Part shown: piece by piece, positions 13,301-24,000 of the stretch
How the letters are laid out: the number at the start of each line of letters is the position of its first letter
How positions within the stretch are numbered: the stretch's first letter is position 1
Source of the DNA: Ianthella basta
Taxonomy: Eukaryota > Porifera > Demospongiae > Verongiida > Ianthellidae
DNA length: 64,000 nucleotides
Assembly (NCBI GenBank): GCA_964019415.1
Contig: OZ025884.1
Location: forward strand, 3,231,193 to 3,295,192
Reading direction: 5' to 3'
The notes under the pieces: model-generated
Databases searched by the model: none
What the model was told of the DNA's origin: nothing
Seen by the model: the letters and a program-made list of their open reading frames with translations, nothing else
Made by a program: the position numbers and the translations under genes

Positions 13301-13474
13301 ATACTGGCCTGTCTGCATGCGCGTGTCCGCTCGGTAGCTAGTTTTAATATACAGAGAAGCAAGTGAGTTTTAACAGTAAAGCGCTGTTTATACGTATCTG
13401 AATTAAGTAAGTTCTTACGTTTCGTCCTTGAGGACGCCTACACTGGATACTTCATCTTCTTCTTTGTTCGCCAT
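3425..13474 (-). CDS. NLR gene A: HEPN-coiled coil-NACHT-LRR receptor, complete model
   Basis: Eleven exons join in frame: 13474-13419, 12912-12146, 10885-10796, 10208-10116, 9953-9807, 9020-8896, 8232-6516, 6302-6157, 5954-5816, 4889-4723 and 3673-3425. They total 3,696 nt (1,231 residues) with no stop. Intron phases are 2,1,1,1,1,0,1,0,1,0. The order is a short acidic leader, a DZIP3-like HEPN domain, three coiled-coil-like exons, a linker, NACHT and leucine-rich repeats. By family knowledge this is a cytosolic STAND ATPase innate sensor; its ligand is unknown. All borders are GT..AG; the weakest donor is GTTCGT at 9806. The start was chosen because the ATG at 13474 has a good context and its exon ends in the phase the HEPN exon needs. 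Compared with B-D, only A carries HEPN and coiled-coil exons. Confidence 0.8.
4218..4239 (+). repeat. Poly-G tract
   Basis: Run of 22 G in the terminal intron of gene A; length is likely to be unstable and sequencing-sensitive. Confidence 0.9.
4600..4671. repeat. Foldback palindrome in NLR A intron
   Basis: Near-perfect inverted repeat with CACACATGG-type outer arms and the inner core TAGTACAG-TGATTA-CTGTACTA. Related copies sit at the same intron position in B, C and D. It looks like a small foldback element fixed before the gene duplications. Confidence 0.6.
5536..5645 (-). CDS. Possible alternative terminal exon (hydrophobic tail), NLR A
   Basis: Lies in the intron between the second and third LRR exons. 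After acceptor ATACAG it opens in phase 1, the phase left by LRR exon 2. It encodes E-VESNLVNVLLAITALLFA, a Cys-rich stretch and a stop after about 35 residues. The same frame is open in B, C and D. It would replace the last two exons by a membrane-helix-like tail. Unproven without transcripts. Confidence 0.4.
6516..8232 (-). CDS. NLR A NACHT exon
   Basis: A single 1,717-nt exon opening after a polypyrimidine acceptor (AG at 8234-8233) in phase 0, with donor GTGAG at 6515 in phase 1. Walker A GQPGTGKT is at exon residues 96-103, Walker B LMIFDGADE at 175-183 and the sensor motif VSTRPG near 212-217. The helical NACHT tail includes GGAYIPMNLLILCSVYE, followed by a winged-helix/helical region and the first LRR-like segments. 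All catalytic motifs are intact, so ATP binding and oligomerisation are expected. Confidence 0.9.
8489..8800 (+). repeat. 16-bp minisatellite in NLR A intron
   Basis: About 19-20 head-to-tail copies of TGTACAGTGTGGGGCG with common C/T and A/G variants at the last positions. The unit is not a multiple of three, so open frames appear in all frames on both strands; none is a gene. It lies between linker exon 6 and the NACHT exon. Its orientation relative to gene A is the reverse of that in B and D. Confidence 0.9.
8896..9020 (-). CDS. NLR A exon 6: linker to NACHT
   Basis: A 125-nt exon encoding 41 complete codons after two completing bases (starts EPSHDVSPVVIAG). It has acceptor TTACACAG and donor GTGAG, is phase 1 in and phase 0 out, and so meets the phase 0 NACHT exon. 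Low-complexity Gly/Ser/Gln end. No homologue is visible in B, C or D, where a different linker or the Death exon takes this position. Confidence 0.6.
9807..10885 (-). CDS. NLR A exons 3-5: coiled-coil stalk
   Basis: Three phase 1-1 exons: 10885-10796, 10208-10116 and 9953-9807. They encode charged, heptad-rich helices, for example DERAVLELFQKALDELKHAM, then ELYQELGQQREELLREMKHL. Exon 5 holds an internal duplication, DLQRGQDS repeated after a five-residue spacer. Because all three are symmetrical (phase 1-1), any could be skipped without breaking the frame. They link HEPN to NACHT and could mediate oligomerisation. The donor of exon 5 is non-consensus (GTTCGT), so its end is the least certain, although the phase fits. 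Confidence 0.65.
10272..10308 (+). repeat. (CA)n microsatellite
   Basis: About 18 CA units in an intron between coiled-coil exons of gene A. Confidence 0.95.
10505..10592. mobile_element. 88-bp foldback MITE with 10-bp target duplication
   Basis: Ends AGTCTAGC and GCTAGACT form terminal inverted repeats; the interior is also partly palindromic (GGGCGCTT...AAGCGCCC). It is flanked by the direct repeat ACTGTCTGTT at 10495-10504 and 10593-10602. Long duplication and TIR suggest a Mutator-like nonautonomous element. It sits in an intron of gene A and does not touch exons. Confidence 0.65.
12146..12912 (-). CDS. NLR A exon 2: DZIP3/hRUL138-like HEPN domain
   Basis: This 767-nt exon encodes about residues 19-275 of the model. 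The N-terminal helical part (FFQLVYIFTDLVPKILLDVL, residues 22-41) and the WDVTIL segment near 96-101 fit the DZIP3-like HEPN family. So does the late motif VRQSRNSLYHR, with the R-x4-H signature at R222 and H227, followed by the SYDEF segment. HEPN domains of this family occur in animal NLR-like proteins as N-terminal modules; some HEPN domains are RNases through R-x4-6-H, so an RNase or scaffold role is possible. A Ser/Thr- and Cys-containing stretch at about 110-195 interrupts the two halves and is longer than usual. The exon ends at donor GTGAGT, phase 1. Family call is by eye. Confidence 0.65.
13419..13474 (-). CDS. NLR A exon 1 (start codon, acidic leader)
   Basis: Starts at ATG 13474-13472 and encodes MANKEEDEVSSVGVLKDE plus two bases. 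It ends at a consensus donor GTAAG (13418-13414), so the intron is phase 2. The next acceptor (AG at 12914-12913) opens the HEPN exon in exactly that phase. Promoter elements could not be recognised upstream. Confidence 0.7.
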
Positions 13475-15589
13475 TGCAGCGTTTGCCAAAAATAGAACTT
13501 CAGACATGATGTCATACCAAGGGAAATCCCATCACATGTGTCCCGTGAGCTGACCACACGATTTGTATGACATTTATGCAACTCATCAACTGATGACCAC
13601 AGTCAACGCACACATGCAATTGCAAGCAAATTGTCAGTGAACCTACAGAAATCCAAGCACATTGGTGACTGGTTGACACATGTTTGTTCTGTCAGAGAAG
13701 ATGAGGAGTAGCTAGCTAGCTAGCTAGCTACACAGCTAGGTTGGCAAGTAGCTAGCTAGAGTTACTGAGTATGGACCCCGGAGATGTGTAGCTAGCTATT
13801 TTGGCTGGGAGGAGGCGAATCTTATCTGCAGGGTAAACAGTGATGCTGGGATCCACCAACATGGAAGGGGGAGGAGGTCTGTGTAGGAGCTGGTCTGCAG
13901 TGGCAGGGTCAGGGAGGCAGCACACTGTGTAGGGAGTGGGGAATGGGGTGGAATAACAACTACAGTACATACATGTGTCAGAGACAAGGAATGTCACAGG
14001 ATGAAGGTAAAACCACAGTTCACCCTCTACCTGACTACCCTGATAAAGTGTATAGCTAAATGGACAGGGAGCGAAATGTAGACAAGGACACACATGCACA
14101 CACACGTCAAAACAAGGAAATATGATTGGGCCCTTTCCGGCACTAGCTACATTAAGGTACACCATACACACTATATGCTTACATTCATATTTTCTGCTAC
14201 AAACATCAAATAAGCAAACAGGATAAACATGGCAGGTAATACAGAATACAATACAGAGTACAATTCAGTATTATGTTTAGATCAGATGTCACACAAAATT
14301 GTCAAATTGTTAATAATTGTTAGTAATTGTTAGTAGCCAGACAGCCTGCCTTCCCTCGTGATCACATCAATCGGAAGGTCTGAGTGGCTGGCTGGGCATT
14401 GGTAGGCAGATCTGGAGCCTCGAAGACGTGATGGCAGATCATAGTAGGGAGAAGCTCAGGCAGTAGTGTATCCATCCCATCGTTGTGCACACTATATTGC
14501 AACTACAACACACTTTTAAACGCAACTATAGCTCTTTAATATGCCCACCCCACTTCTTCATTTTGTGCTGTGTGTGAGAGATCACAACAAAACAACACAT
14601 GTGACAAGGAGTACGTTGTGGATAATTTCACCATTTCATGTACTTTGTACTAGTCAGGCGTCGCGTGACCCTTCCCCACAAGGGAGGGGACACGCAACAC
14701 CAGACTACTTTGTACACCGTACTTGAAAATATACCCTTCAGCTTAATAACTAGCTATAGTCTACTATGAATCCTTTTGAGGGTTATTGGCTAAAGGTGCA
14801 GTCTGTGAAGTACTATGTGGAGTATGAAGAGGAAGACTACGTCATGACATCATAAGAATAGTGTGAGTTATTCAGAGGCCTAATGATACGTGTTGATCGA
14901 TTATTATAGCTATGCCTCCTAACTATATAGAACCCTTCTCTGCATACTATTAGCTACATGATGCATGTGCCATGCATTCCAGTTAACAAAGGAGTGAACC
15001 TGTGAAAACAGGGTATGGCTAACAAACACTGCAGAAAACCAAGCACAAGTTCACCGAAACTGATCTTTTATTATTCATTATGCTTATGTTATGTATGCGT
15101 GTGTGAACAACCATCCATGACATGCATGTGGGAAAGGGATTATTTCCACGTGTGAGATTATAGGATAGCTGCAGCCACACTGGGCCAGGGCATGCATGCA
15201 GCTAGTGCTGCATTTACACTTAGAATTAATAAATGAAGCACAAATTAATGCAGTTCTCTTCTCAAGGCAGGACATTTGAACATTAGCGCTAGCTATGTAT
15301 AATTCATTAATTTTGGTGCACATGCTGTACATATGTGTTTCTGCATGGTTTGCAATAATGTATGTAACATATTATTACAAGGAAGAATGGTCATAACACA
15401 TGCTGACTTGAGTAGCTAGTTCTGCATGGGTATGCGGCTTGTCACTTCTCCTTGGGAGTCTCCGGAATCACGGGAATTATGAACTTGGAATGTCTGATTC
15501 CGAGTGAATATTTGAAATTGCATATAATTATTATGAAATTTTGTATATATATACATATTATATATACATATATATATATATGCTTCATG
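13475..15589. other. Spacer upstream of NLR A
   Basis: Holds the presumed promoter of gene A, a run of (AGCT)n at about 13710-13731 and two minus-strand stretches that read like isolated exon fragments (about 13800-13930 and 14330-14450) but cannot be joined to a gene. An imperfect palindrome (GACCCTTCCC...GGGAGGGGAC) lies at about 14655-14695. No complete gene is supported. Confidence 0.4.
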
Positions 15590-15605
15590 TCGCAGTCACA
15601 AGATT

Positions 15606-16412
15606 ATGAGAGAATTCATGTTGCTCGGGCAAGGGCCCGTCCCTGACACGGACTCTGATGACCCTCCGGTAGAAAGGGAAACGGAAGTGGAGGAGATGAA
15701 CAGTACAACCATTGAATCCGATCAAAACGGCTATGAGCAGGAACATCAGCATCACCAGAAACAAACCCATGAGATGCGGGAACAGCGGCAGCAAAAAAGG
15801 CAGCAACAACATCAGCAGGAACAGCAGCAGCCTGTGGATCCCTCCAACTCAATGGGAGACAGGAGAATGGTAACGGTATATATCAGACGAATACCAACGG
15901 ACACCCAGATAAAGGATGTACAACAGCTCATCCAACGTCAGCAAGGGATAGCCGGGGAAGATCTCCATATCACCCAAACAGTCCCAAATGTGGAATTTCG
16001 AGGACGTTGGAAATTCATGAGATGTGAAGGACCAAGAGCAGTTGTACAGCTCTTGTCAAAGGCATGCGATGATGGAAGATTACACTGGAAAATGAGTTCC
16101 AGTCCACCCACATGCCCAAAGCCTTTTTGGGGGACGATCCAACACAAAGAAGAAGGGAGCACCCAGCTCCACTCCCCACACCTATCCAATCATTGCCAAT
16201 TGTGGCAGCTCCACCTTTTCCCCAACCTCATCCTCATCCCCACATCTATCCCCCTCCCCACCATCCATTCTTTGTGTAAGGTCCTCCACCTCTCCCAGCA
16301 TCGCTGCATCCCGGGCACCAACAGCAGATCTGGCCACAACTGTGGCGGGCCGTTTCGGAGCTGGGGCGGCTGCTTGGGGACCCTCTGGCTCCCTCCCACC
16401 CATTGGGGGTAA
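15606..16412 (+). CDS. LINE ORF1-like protein
   Basis: A 268-residue frame with an acidic start, a Gln/His-rich stretch (about residues 38-78) and a segment RMVTVYIRRIPTDTQIKDV that resembles the first strand and helix of an RRM-like ORF1 domain. The second half looks out of frame or low complexity. It overlaps the endonuclease frame at 16342. Function as an RNA-binding ORF1 protein is inferred from its position. Confidence 0.45.
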   Translation: MREFMLLGQGPVPDTDSDDPPVERETEVEEMNSTTIESDQNGYEQEHQHHQKQTHEMREQRQQKRQQQHQQEQQQPVDPSNSMGDRRMVTVYIRRIPTDTQIKDVQQLIQRQQGIAGEDLHITQTVPNVEFRGRWKFMRCEGPRAVVQLLSKACDDGRLHWKMSSSPPTCPKPFWGTIQHKEEGSTQLHSPHLSNHCQLWQLHLFPNLILIPTSIPLPTIHSLCKVLHLSQHRCIPGTNSRSGHNCGGPFRSWGGCLGTLWLPPTHWG

Positions 16413-17712
16413 AGTGAGATGTGGGTTATGGAATGTGAGGGGATTCATAAGTAATGAGCACTGTAGGCTTAGGGAGAGGATTATTAGTGCATCAGGCTTA
16501 GATTTTATTTGCTTATGTGAGACATTCTTAAGAGGTAGTGATGGATTAAATATCCCTGGCTATAGGTGGTTTGGACACAATAGACTAAATATCTCTAGGA
16601 GAGCGGTAAGGGGCTCAGGAGGAGTAGGGATTCTATTTAAGGACAGCTTCTTTGAGGAATATAGTGTAGATATTGTAGACAAAACCCATGAGGATATCAT
16701 GTGGGTTTCATGTACCCATTTCACAAACCTCGAGCATATGCTCTTCATCTGTGCATGTTACCTGCCACCAGCAGCATCAAGCAGGGGGGACAAATCCCAT
16801 GAATGTTTTGACATTTTAAAACAGCAAATCATAGAATTCCAAGACAAAGGAGAAATAATGATCTGCGGTGACTTTAACGCAAGGATTGGAGGCCTAAATG
16901 ACAATGTAGGAGGTATAGCCCTTCCTCAGAGGGAAATTCTAGACACGGTCGCTAACTCACATGGTAGGCAGTTGGTGGACTTCTTCAGAGATTGCGATAT
17001 GGTGACACTCAACGGAAAGTTTTCACCGGAGATTGATAATTTCACGATCCTCTCCACTCTTGGAAGATCGGTTGTAGACTATGCGATAGTGCAATCTTGC
17101 TGTTTCAGTGATTACTGTAATTTTGAAGTAGGAACAATGCTCAATCTACTTGACGACTTAAACATCCCTATAGACTCCTCAATACCATATCACTCCTTAC
17201 TAATGTGGGAATACTCACTAAAATATACTATGTTGTCAGAAAGTCATCAAAATTCAACACAAACTTTGCAGGGTAGTGGAACAACTAACAATGTTCTACA
17301 GCCAAAATCTTTTCGTATTCAGAATGGGAGACATATTTTTAGGCCTGATAGTGATGGTGAAGAAAACATAGACAAACTAATAAAAGAATTAGAAGACCTT
17401 GCCAATCAGAATATGGACATCTCACACACTAGGCTACAGAATAACTATTCCTCATTCTACCACCTTATAGAAAGAGAATTCTCCAGCCACAAAACTCATT
17501 ACAGATCCAGTAAGAAGCCATGGTGGAATTATGAACTTAATTCGCTCAGAAAGGAGGTCAGGCTATCACAAAATGATTGGAACAGATCCAAAAATACTCC
17601 TGATAGAATGAGATTTTGGCAAAGGTACAGGGAAAACAGCGTAAATTCAATCAATGCATTCGAAAGGCAAAACGGAAATTCCTCAGAGAAAAGCAAGATA
17701 ACCTACTTCTGA
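16342..17712 (+). CDS. LINE endonuclease (EEP/APE-like) region
   Basis: Shows the exonuclease-endonuclease-phosphatase pattern: CGLWNVRGF near residue 29, CLCETFLRG near 57-65, the CYLPP strand near 138 and GDFNARIG near 175-182. The final catalytic motif normally containing SDH reads PYHSLL here, so the nuclease is probably inactive. The frame ends by a shift into the RT frame that overlaps from 17616. Confidence 0.8.
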   Translation: MAGRFGAGAAAWGPSGSLPPIGGKVRCGLWNVRGFISNEHCRLRERIISASGLDFICLCETFLRGSDGLNIPGYRWFGHNRLNISRRAVRGSGGVGILFKDSFFEEYSVDIVDKTHEDIMWVSCTHFTNLEHMLFICACYLPPAASSRGDKSHECFDILKQQIIEFQDKGEIMICGDFNARIGGLNDNVGGIALPQREILDTVANSHGRQLVDFFRDCDMVTLNGKFSPEIDNFTILSTLGRSVVDYAIVQSCCFSDYCNFEVGTMLNLLDDLNIPIDSSIPYHSLLMWEYSLKYTMLSESHQNSTQTLQGSGTTNNVLQPKSFRIQNGRHIFRPDSDGEENIDKLIKELEDLANQNMDISHTRLQNNYSSFYHLIEREFSSHKTHYRSSKKPWWNYELNSLRKEVRLSQNDWNRSKNTPDRMRFWQRYRENSVNSINAFERQNGNSSEKSKITYF

Positions 17713-20654
17713 TGAAATCAACAAACACTAAAAAGTTCTGGCAGGAAATTGATAGCATAGCGATTACTAATGAACACTCAAAACGAGATCCACCACAACA
17801 GATGTTAAAGCCAGATGGATCTCTGACTTCCAATATGGATGAGACACTACAAATTTGGTCGGACCATTTTCATGCGCTGTTTTATCCTCCCCTAGAAAGG
17901 CTGGAAATTGAACAACATTCAGATGATACTGATAAGTACACAGAAGAGGCCAATCTAAACAGATTGATCACAATTGAGGAGGTTCATTCTGCAGTGATGC
18001 AACTAGAGGAGAGCAAGGCACCTGGACTTGATAAAATATGCCCTAGCATCTTAAGAGATGTTAAGATCATGCAATACCTACAGAACATGTATCAAACTTG
18101 CTTCAAGAATGGTGTGGTGCCTCAATCATGGTTATATAGTACCATCCAGCCAATCTTTAAAGGCTCGGGTAGCAGACAGGATCCTAACAATTATAGAGGT
18201 ATCACTTTACAATCATGTGTAGCATAAGCGTTCTGAAAAATTCTGAATAATAGAATAACTGAATTTTTACAAGCTAATAATATCTTACATGAAGAACAGA
18301 ATGGATTTCGTACTACGCGCAGTTGTCAGGATCATATATCCTCTCTATATTTCTTAATTGAAAATAGGAAGCTAAATAACCTGGACACATACACTTGTTG
18401 GGGCGCCGAAGGCGCCCCTATATTGTTTTCAGATTTAGGTCTTCGTATGGCTTCATGTTCGTATATATATATATATATATATTTCTGTCATTTTGCAAAT
18501 GGCGGCGCTCACGTCGTTCTTTACAAAGCTTTAAATCCTCTCTAATGACGTTTCGCCGTGTTTGAATCGAACGAAATGTGGTCATAAACATGTGTTAATA
18601 GAGTGATACTATTAAAAAGCCTAAGGAACGTCTCTTCTGCGAGATACGGCTCCAATTATCACTGACGGACATTGTAAAATGGCCGCGCGTTCGACGCTTT
18701 CTGTTTGCTAGGCTCAAAACCATTCTCTTTAGATTTCGCCGTGTATCCAAAGAGCGCAAAGTGTTTCTAGAACATGTTTAAGTAATATTATTGCGGTAGG
18801 AAGCTTACTTAACTGTTTTTCTGCGAGGTACAGCCCTAAATACAACAGAAGTCTAGTGACCCCCGTAGGCCAATAATGGAGGACCAGCGAGTCATGACAC
18901 ATAATTATAGCCATGATTCGCTCATATAGTCATCATAGGGTAGCCTTTTAGCCAGCACACTCCTCCTCCAGGCACAAAGTAACAATTGTTCATTTAGAAT
19001 GTCATATAGATCAAAAAGCAGTAGGTAAACATTTGACAGTTTGGTAGGGATGCTTTCACTGGATATGACTGGCTGCTCTGGAGACTTGAAACTCTTTCAA
19101 ACCCAACGGTCTAGTGTGTCTTGATGTATCTTTCAGGCCAACAACAATACTGTACCCCCAACTATCTGATTTACTGAATGTACATGGGAAAATTGCTAGC
19201 AAGTAGTTCGAGGTTGAGGGACGCCCTGGCGCCCCACGAGTTTTTTAACTCGAAATACTTGTTTTGTTGATTTTAAGAAAGCTTTTGATTCGATCCCTAG
19301 AGAACTATTGTGGCAAAAGCTCACCAAGATTGGCATCAGGGGCAAACTACTAACTTCTTTGAAGGCACTGTACACAAACCTGTACAGCTCAGTGAAAATT
19401 AAGAACAAATTATCTCCTCCCTTCGAAGTTGGCCGAGGTGTAAAGCAGGGATGCACACTCTCCCCTATCCTATTTAACATTTTTATTAATGATCTAATTG
19501 GGCACCTAAAGAAAGCTGCAGAAGGTATTAGGATTAGAGACTGTAAGATAAATGCACTACTATTTGCAGATGACCTAGTCCTCATAGCAGAGAACCCAAC
19601 TATGTTACAAAATTTACTAGATGCTCTAAAAGAATGGTGCTTGGATAATGGAATGTCCATTAACCCCAATAAAACTAAGATTATGCACTTTAGATATCCT
19701 AGGAAGAAAATCTGTCAGTTCCAGTTTACCTGTGGTGAAGTAACAATTCAGTATACGGATTGCTACAAGTATCTAGGGGTAGATTTTTCAGAACACCTTA
19801 GCTGGGCTAAATCAGTAGAGAACACGGCCATATCAGCTAATAAAGCTGCTAGTTACCTAATTGCAAAGGCTAGATCCAGTGGTGCTTTTGTGTATACTGT
19901 TTACAACCACCTATACAACACTTTAGTCTTACCCATTATTGAATACAGTAGTTTCATCTGGGGACTTAAGTCATTTGATCACATATCTAAAATCCAGAAT
20001 AATCTCATGAGAAGTTTCTTGGGTGTAGGCAGAAATGCACCAATTGCTGCTCTATTAGGGGAGATGGGGTGGTTACCAATTGCAGTTCTCACAAAAATAT
20101 CATGCATTAGATTTTGGCTCAGACTCAGTAAAATGTCACAAACTAGACTTAATTATGCAATTTTTGCTGAATCATGTACTTTAGCTGAAAATGGTAAGAA
20201 AAACTGGGCTTTCTATATTAAAGCCTACCTACATGATCTTAGCATAAATCTAGGCTTTAGTCCATCAATACATGACGAACACTTCATTCAGTACTACAAA
20301 GATGCAGCAACAAATCTGTATAAACTAGAATAGCTACGGCAGATACAAATGGTTAGAGAAGCATCTGAAACAGAAGGTAGGCTAAATATCTATAGAAGGA
20401 TAAAGGCAGATTTCCCAACCACAGAGAGATATGTAGCCAATATTAGGTCAGTAGGGGTGAGGAGGATGCTGGCGGGTCTCCGGGTGGGTTGCCTCCCGCT
20501 CGCAGTGGAGACTGGCCGCTACACTGGGGTCCCCCTCTGCCAGCGTTCTTGTAGGTTGTGTGATCGTGGGGAGGTGGAGGACCATGCAGACTCATTTTTT
20601 AATTATTTGCCCCGCTTTCAACCAATTCAGATTGCAGCTTTTCAATCAATGTAA
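17616..20654 (+). pseudogene. LINE reverse transcriptase, frameshifted and interrupted
   Basis: Fingers and palm motifs are recognisable: APGLDKICPS, NNYRGITLQS, then after the inserted element CFVDFKKAFDSIP, GVKQGCTLSPILFNIF and the catalytic LLFADDLVL. A C-terminal Cys/His cluster (CQRSCRLCDRGEVEDH) lies near 20545-20590. Breaks: stop at about 18225, insertion at 18400-19256 that splits codons of the palm, and another stop at about 20331. The polymerase aspartates are present, but no continuous frame remains. Confidence 0.8.
18400..19256 (+). mobile_element. Hairpin-ended nonautonomous element, copy 1
   Basis: 857 bp inserted in the LINE reverse transcriptase, flanked by ACTTGTT at 18393-18399 and 19257-19263. 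Removing one repeat and the insert restores the LINE frame. The left end is a perfect hairpin GGGGCGCCGAAGGCGCCCC; the right end holds GGCGCCCC inside nested inverted repeats. No coding capacity. The interior contains two diverged copies of a ~170-bp module (TTTCGCCGTGT... to ...CTGCGAG). Confidence 0.8.
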
Positions 20655-21026
20655 CTCACTATCATGCACATTTTTTCAACAACCAATCACAAGCAAATTA
20701 CATTTCATTTTAAGCTCCTACGACCATTCCATTGCAAACATACTTACCAAGATGTACACCCATAGGCAATCTCTTTTATTTAGCAACTAAAATCCACACT
20801 CCATGTATGTGTGACTCCCCCCCCCCCCCCCCCCATCTTTACATCCTGTCTTTTCCTTTGTGACCAGTAAGCCAGTACTGGCTGTGCAGCCTCTGATTAC
20901 ATGCTGCTGTCACTTTAATAATAAGAACATATATATACAACTTGAAAATCATGAATTAATATGTATAGACAATATTACATTGACAACAGTCGAGTCTGAG
21001 TTCGAAAACAGAAGTCATGTACAAAG

Positions 21027-24000
21027 TCACAGTGGACCTAACACATTGACAGTTAGTGCAATGTTTGTGCACAGTGTTCCTCTTACTGACACCACTAACT
21101 CTTCTGGTACCTCAAACAGTGACACTTCTCTGAGTGCTGAGTTTCTACTGAACCCAGCAGCCAGGGCTCTGCTAGCTCTGGCATATGTACTATCAATGCA
21201 TGACGCCAGTAGGTTCTTAACCACCACCTTCACCTTGACTACTTGAGCACAACTGGCTGCCTCCTCCAGCTGTGCCCAGTTCTCTTCACTCAACCTCTTC
21301 TGCAGGTACAAAGCACAACACAGGGGTACTAAGGTGACACCTTACAAGAACGAGTATATCGAGTTAAAAACTCGTGGGGTTAGTGCTGTCGCCCCAACTC
21401 GAAAATACTTGTTCCCTCCGGTCACTGCTGTGTTATCAATATATAATAGCTATTGCAATTATTTTCATGTAATTCATGAACACACTTGTGAACACACGTC
21501 ATAGGCAAGAATGAACACAAATGATTCAAGCGGACATGACTAGAGTCAAAATTATACACAATTGCACAATGGCATAGTACATTAACTTACATACCTTATA
21601 CACAGTTTGCACATTCTCAGAGTTGCTAAAAACACAATTTTACGCACATGCACACACACATGCGCAAGTACACACACACGTGCACGCACACACACACACT
21701 GCACACACACTAAACCCCTACATGCAAACATAATGTACATGCTCTCTCTGAAAGACATGGACAAGAGGAGATGGACGGCACACACTTTACAGCACACCTG
21801 CAGTCATTGCAGTGGCTAGGGTTCTGTTGTGGCAAAAGGCAGTTCGCTTGACCGCACTACGCGGACCATCTGGAGAAAATTTTGAAGGGTAACTGTGCAC
21901 GCTTAAGTTTTAAGCGCTATAGATCATTAGCAAAAGTTTGCATGCAGAATTCGTGGGGCTCACTAAGTTGTACGTCGCTCCTGTCACTTCTCTGAGACAG
22001 GGAACTGAAGTCCTTCAACGGGGCGGCCATGATTGAAAGCGTCGTGTGAAGTCGCCGAACTGCTGGGTGTTATCCCGCTACTTCTATATGTCTTCAGATG
22101 GTGGTGTGGTTGCCTGTTCTACAACTTTCGAAGGCAGAAGACGCCTATGCTCCGTGCAGAGCCACATTTGGAAGCCTGTTCAAAGTCCTTCCCTCAGTCC
22201 CTCCGGCGTGAAAGAAAGCAAATAAAATGACCGGCAATATATTTCCTATAATTATATCCTCAATACGTCAGTCAATACATAATTATATAAATGCTAGCAC
22301 AGTTGTACTACCACAGTTTACGTATTATATAAACCAACATACATACCTACATACTGACATATATACCACCGAAAGCAGGACACAAAGCCATACAACAAAA
22401 TGTCAAAAAGGAAACAATAGCTATTGCAGGCAGCCCCTAACAACAAACATTGCAATATTGGTATGGCTTCAGGGGTAGGTTGCTGATGGACACAAAATGG
22501 CTGTCCAACAGGCACATGAGATGGGTGGGGTACATGCACCTACTGTGGGCTAAGTCCACATCTACACACACATGTGATGCCAACAATCAATGGGCACAGT
22601 GAATTTACATACCATAATTGTTGAAAATTTTGTTGTGTGGAAATTTTCATGGTTGCCTCCATCCACGAAAATTAGGCCCACGAAACTTTATGTACAAAGA
22701 ATACGGTAGTAACTAATATAATACGTCTAATATATTAAGACAATACAAAGGATTGCATCTGAACTCGCGCGGCACTTGTAGGAGTTGTGAAGGATGGCTC
22801 TTCTGAGGTACTTACAGCGGAAAGAAGTTTAGCACTTCCAGATTCATGCAGCTCACTAGCATCTGCTATACTAGTTTCGTGGCCATTGCAAAAGCAAACA
22901 TGGAGGTCTGCGCTGCACGGAGTGCGAAGGGGAATTAAGCGCCGACTTTATACTGTATATCGTAAAATTTTCGCGACCTAAAAATTTCGTGAATCGCTGC
23001 CAGTCAGAAATGTTCGTGAATAAAAATTTTGCGAATGAGACTCTACAAGGTAGACATTAAAGCCTTTTTAGCGTAAAAATAGCAGGAGCAATCACTTCTG
23101 AAATCCAGCAAACGGAAGAGCTACACGCTGTTTGTTGATCCGCCATTTTATTGTGACATCACGCGCATACACAAGTTACTATTATACCATAGGTATTATA
23201 TGCGTATAAAATTGCGACAGAAATTATCGTGAATTGCTTCATTCGCGAAAATCGCAAAAATTATTGGTCACGAACATTTTGCAATATACGGTACCAGCAC
23301 TACAGTGCCACTGCTAGCCCTAGGTTTGTACCGCACATAGGCAAGAACTCTGCTTGCATCGCGGCATGGTTGCAGCAATGCGCTTCTTCTTTTCCAGGGA
23401 GCTGAATCATTGGGTCAACGAGACTACAGTGTGTTTGGTCAGGAAGGCCTACATTTAAGAATGAAGAAAGATATAGAAGATCTCCACTTGGCAAAGTGTA
23501 GTACTCTGTATTCTGCTGTGTTTAACAATGTACACAGTTACATTTTGTGAGGTTTAAATTGGGTGGGTGGCCCAGGCCACGAAATTTATGCCCCACAAAA
23601 ATTTGACACACGAAATTTTTGCACACACTGACGAAATAGGTTGGTGGTGACACTGGTGATACAAAATGACAATAGACATACATGCTGCAATGTACCAACA
23701 GAAAACAAGTATTTTGAGTTAAAAACTCGTGGGGCGCCGGGGCACCCCTGAACTCAAACTACTTGCCCTTTTGTTATTGTAAGGTAACTAAAATTACACA
23801 CACACACAACACACATGCACTGAATTGGAATTACACACACATACACACACACAAACACAAGCGCTCATGCACACACATAGAGAGAGGAGGAATGGGTCAA
23901 CAGAGGGTGTTAGCTGGCAATGTCTGTTGTAAATAGAGGAACATTTTAGCGCATGTTACTTTCCCTTAGTGTAATTTTAATTCCACTAGGAGTACCAACC

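Larger units (their letters stand above)
15590..20834 (+). mobile_element. APE-type LINE, broken and split by a second element
   Basis: A non-LTR retrotransposon on the plus strand. It has an ORF1-like frame, an apurinic endonuclease domain, a reverse transcriptase domain and a Cys/His-rich tail. The reading frame shifts near 17640 and stops near 18227, and an 857-bp element interrupts it at 18400-19256. Both ends are approximate. A poly-C tract (20817-20834) follows and may not belong to it. It lies between NLR genes A and B. Confidence 0.8.

Noticed and set aside
14780-14850. Short plus-strand frame rich in Glu and Tyr near 14.8 kb
   Set aside because: Looks like an exon end, but no partner exon or firm acceptor could be found.
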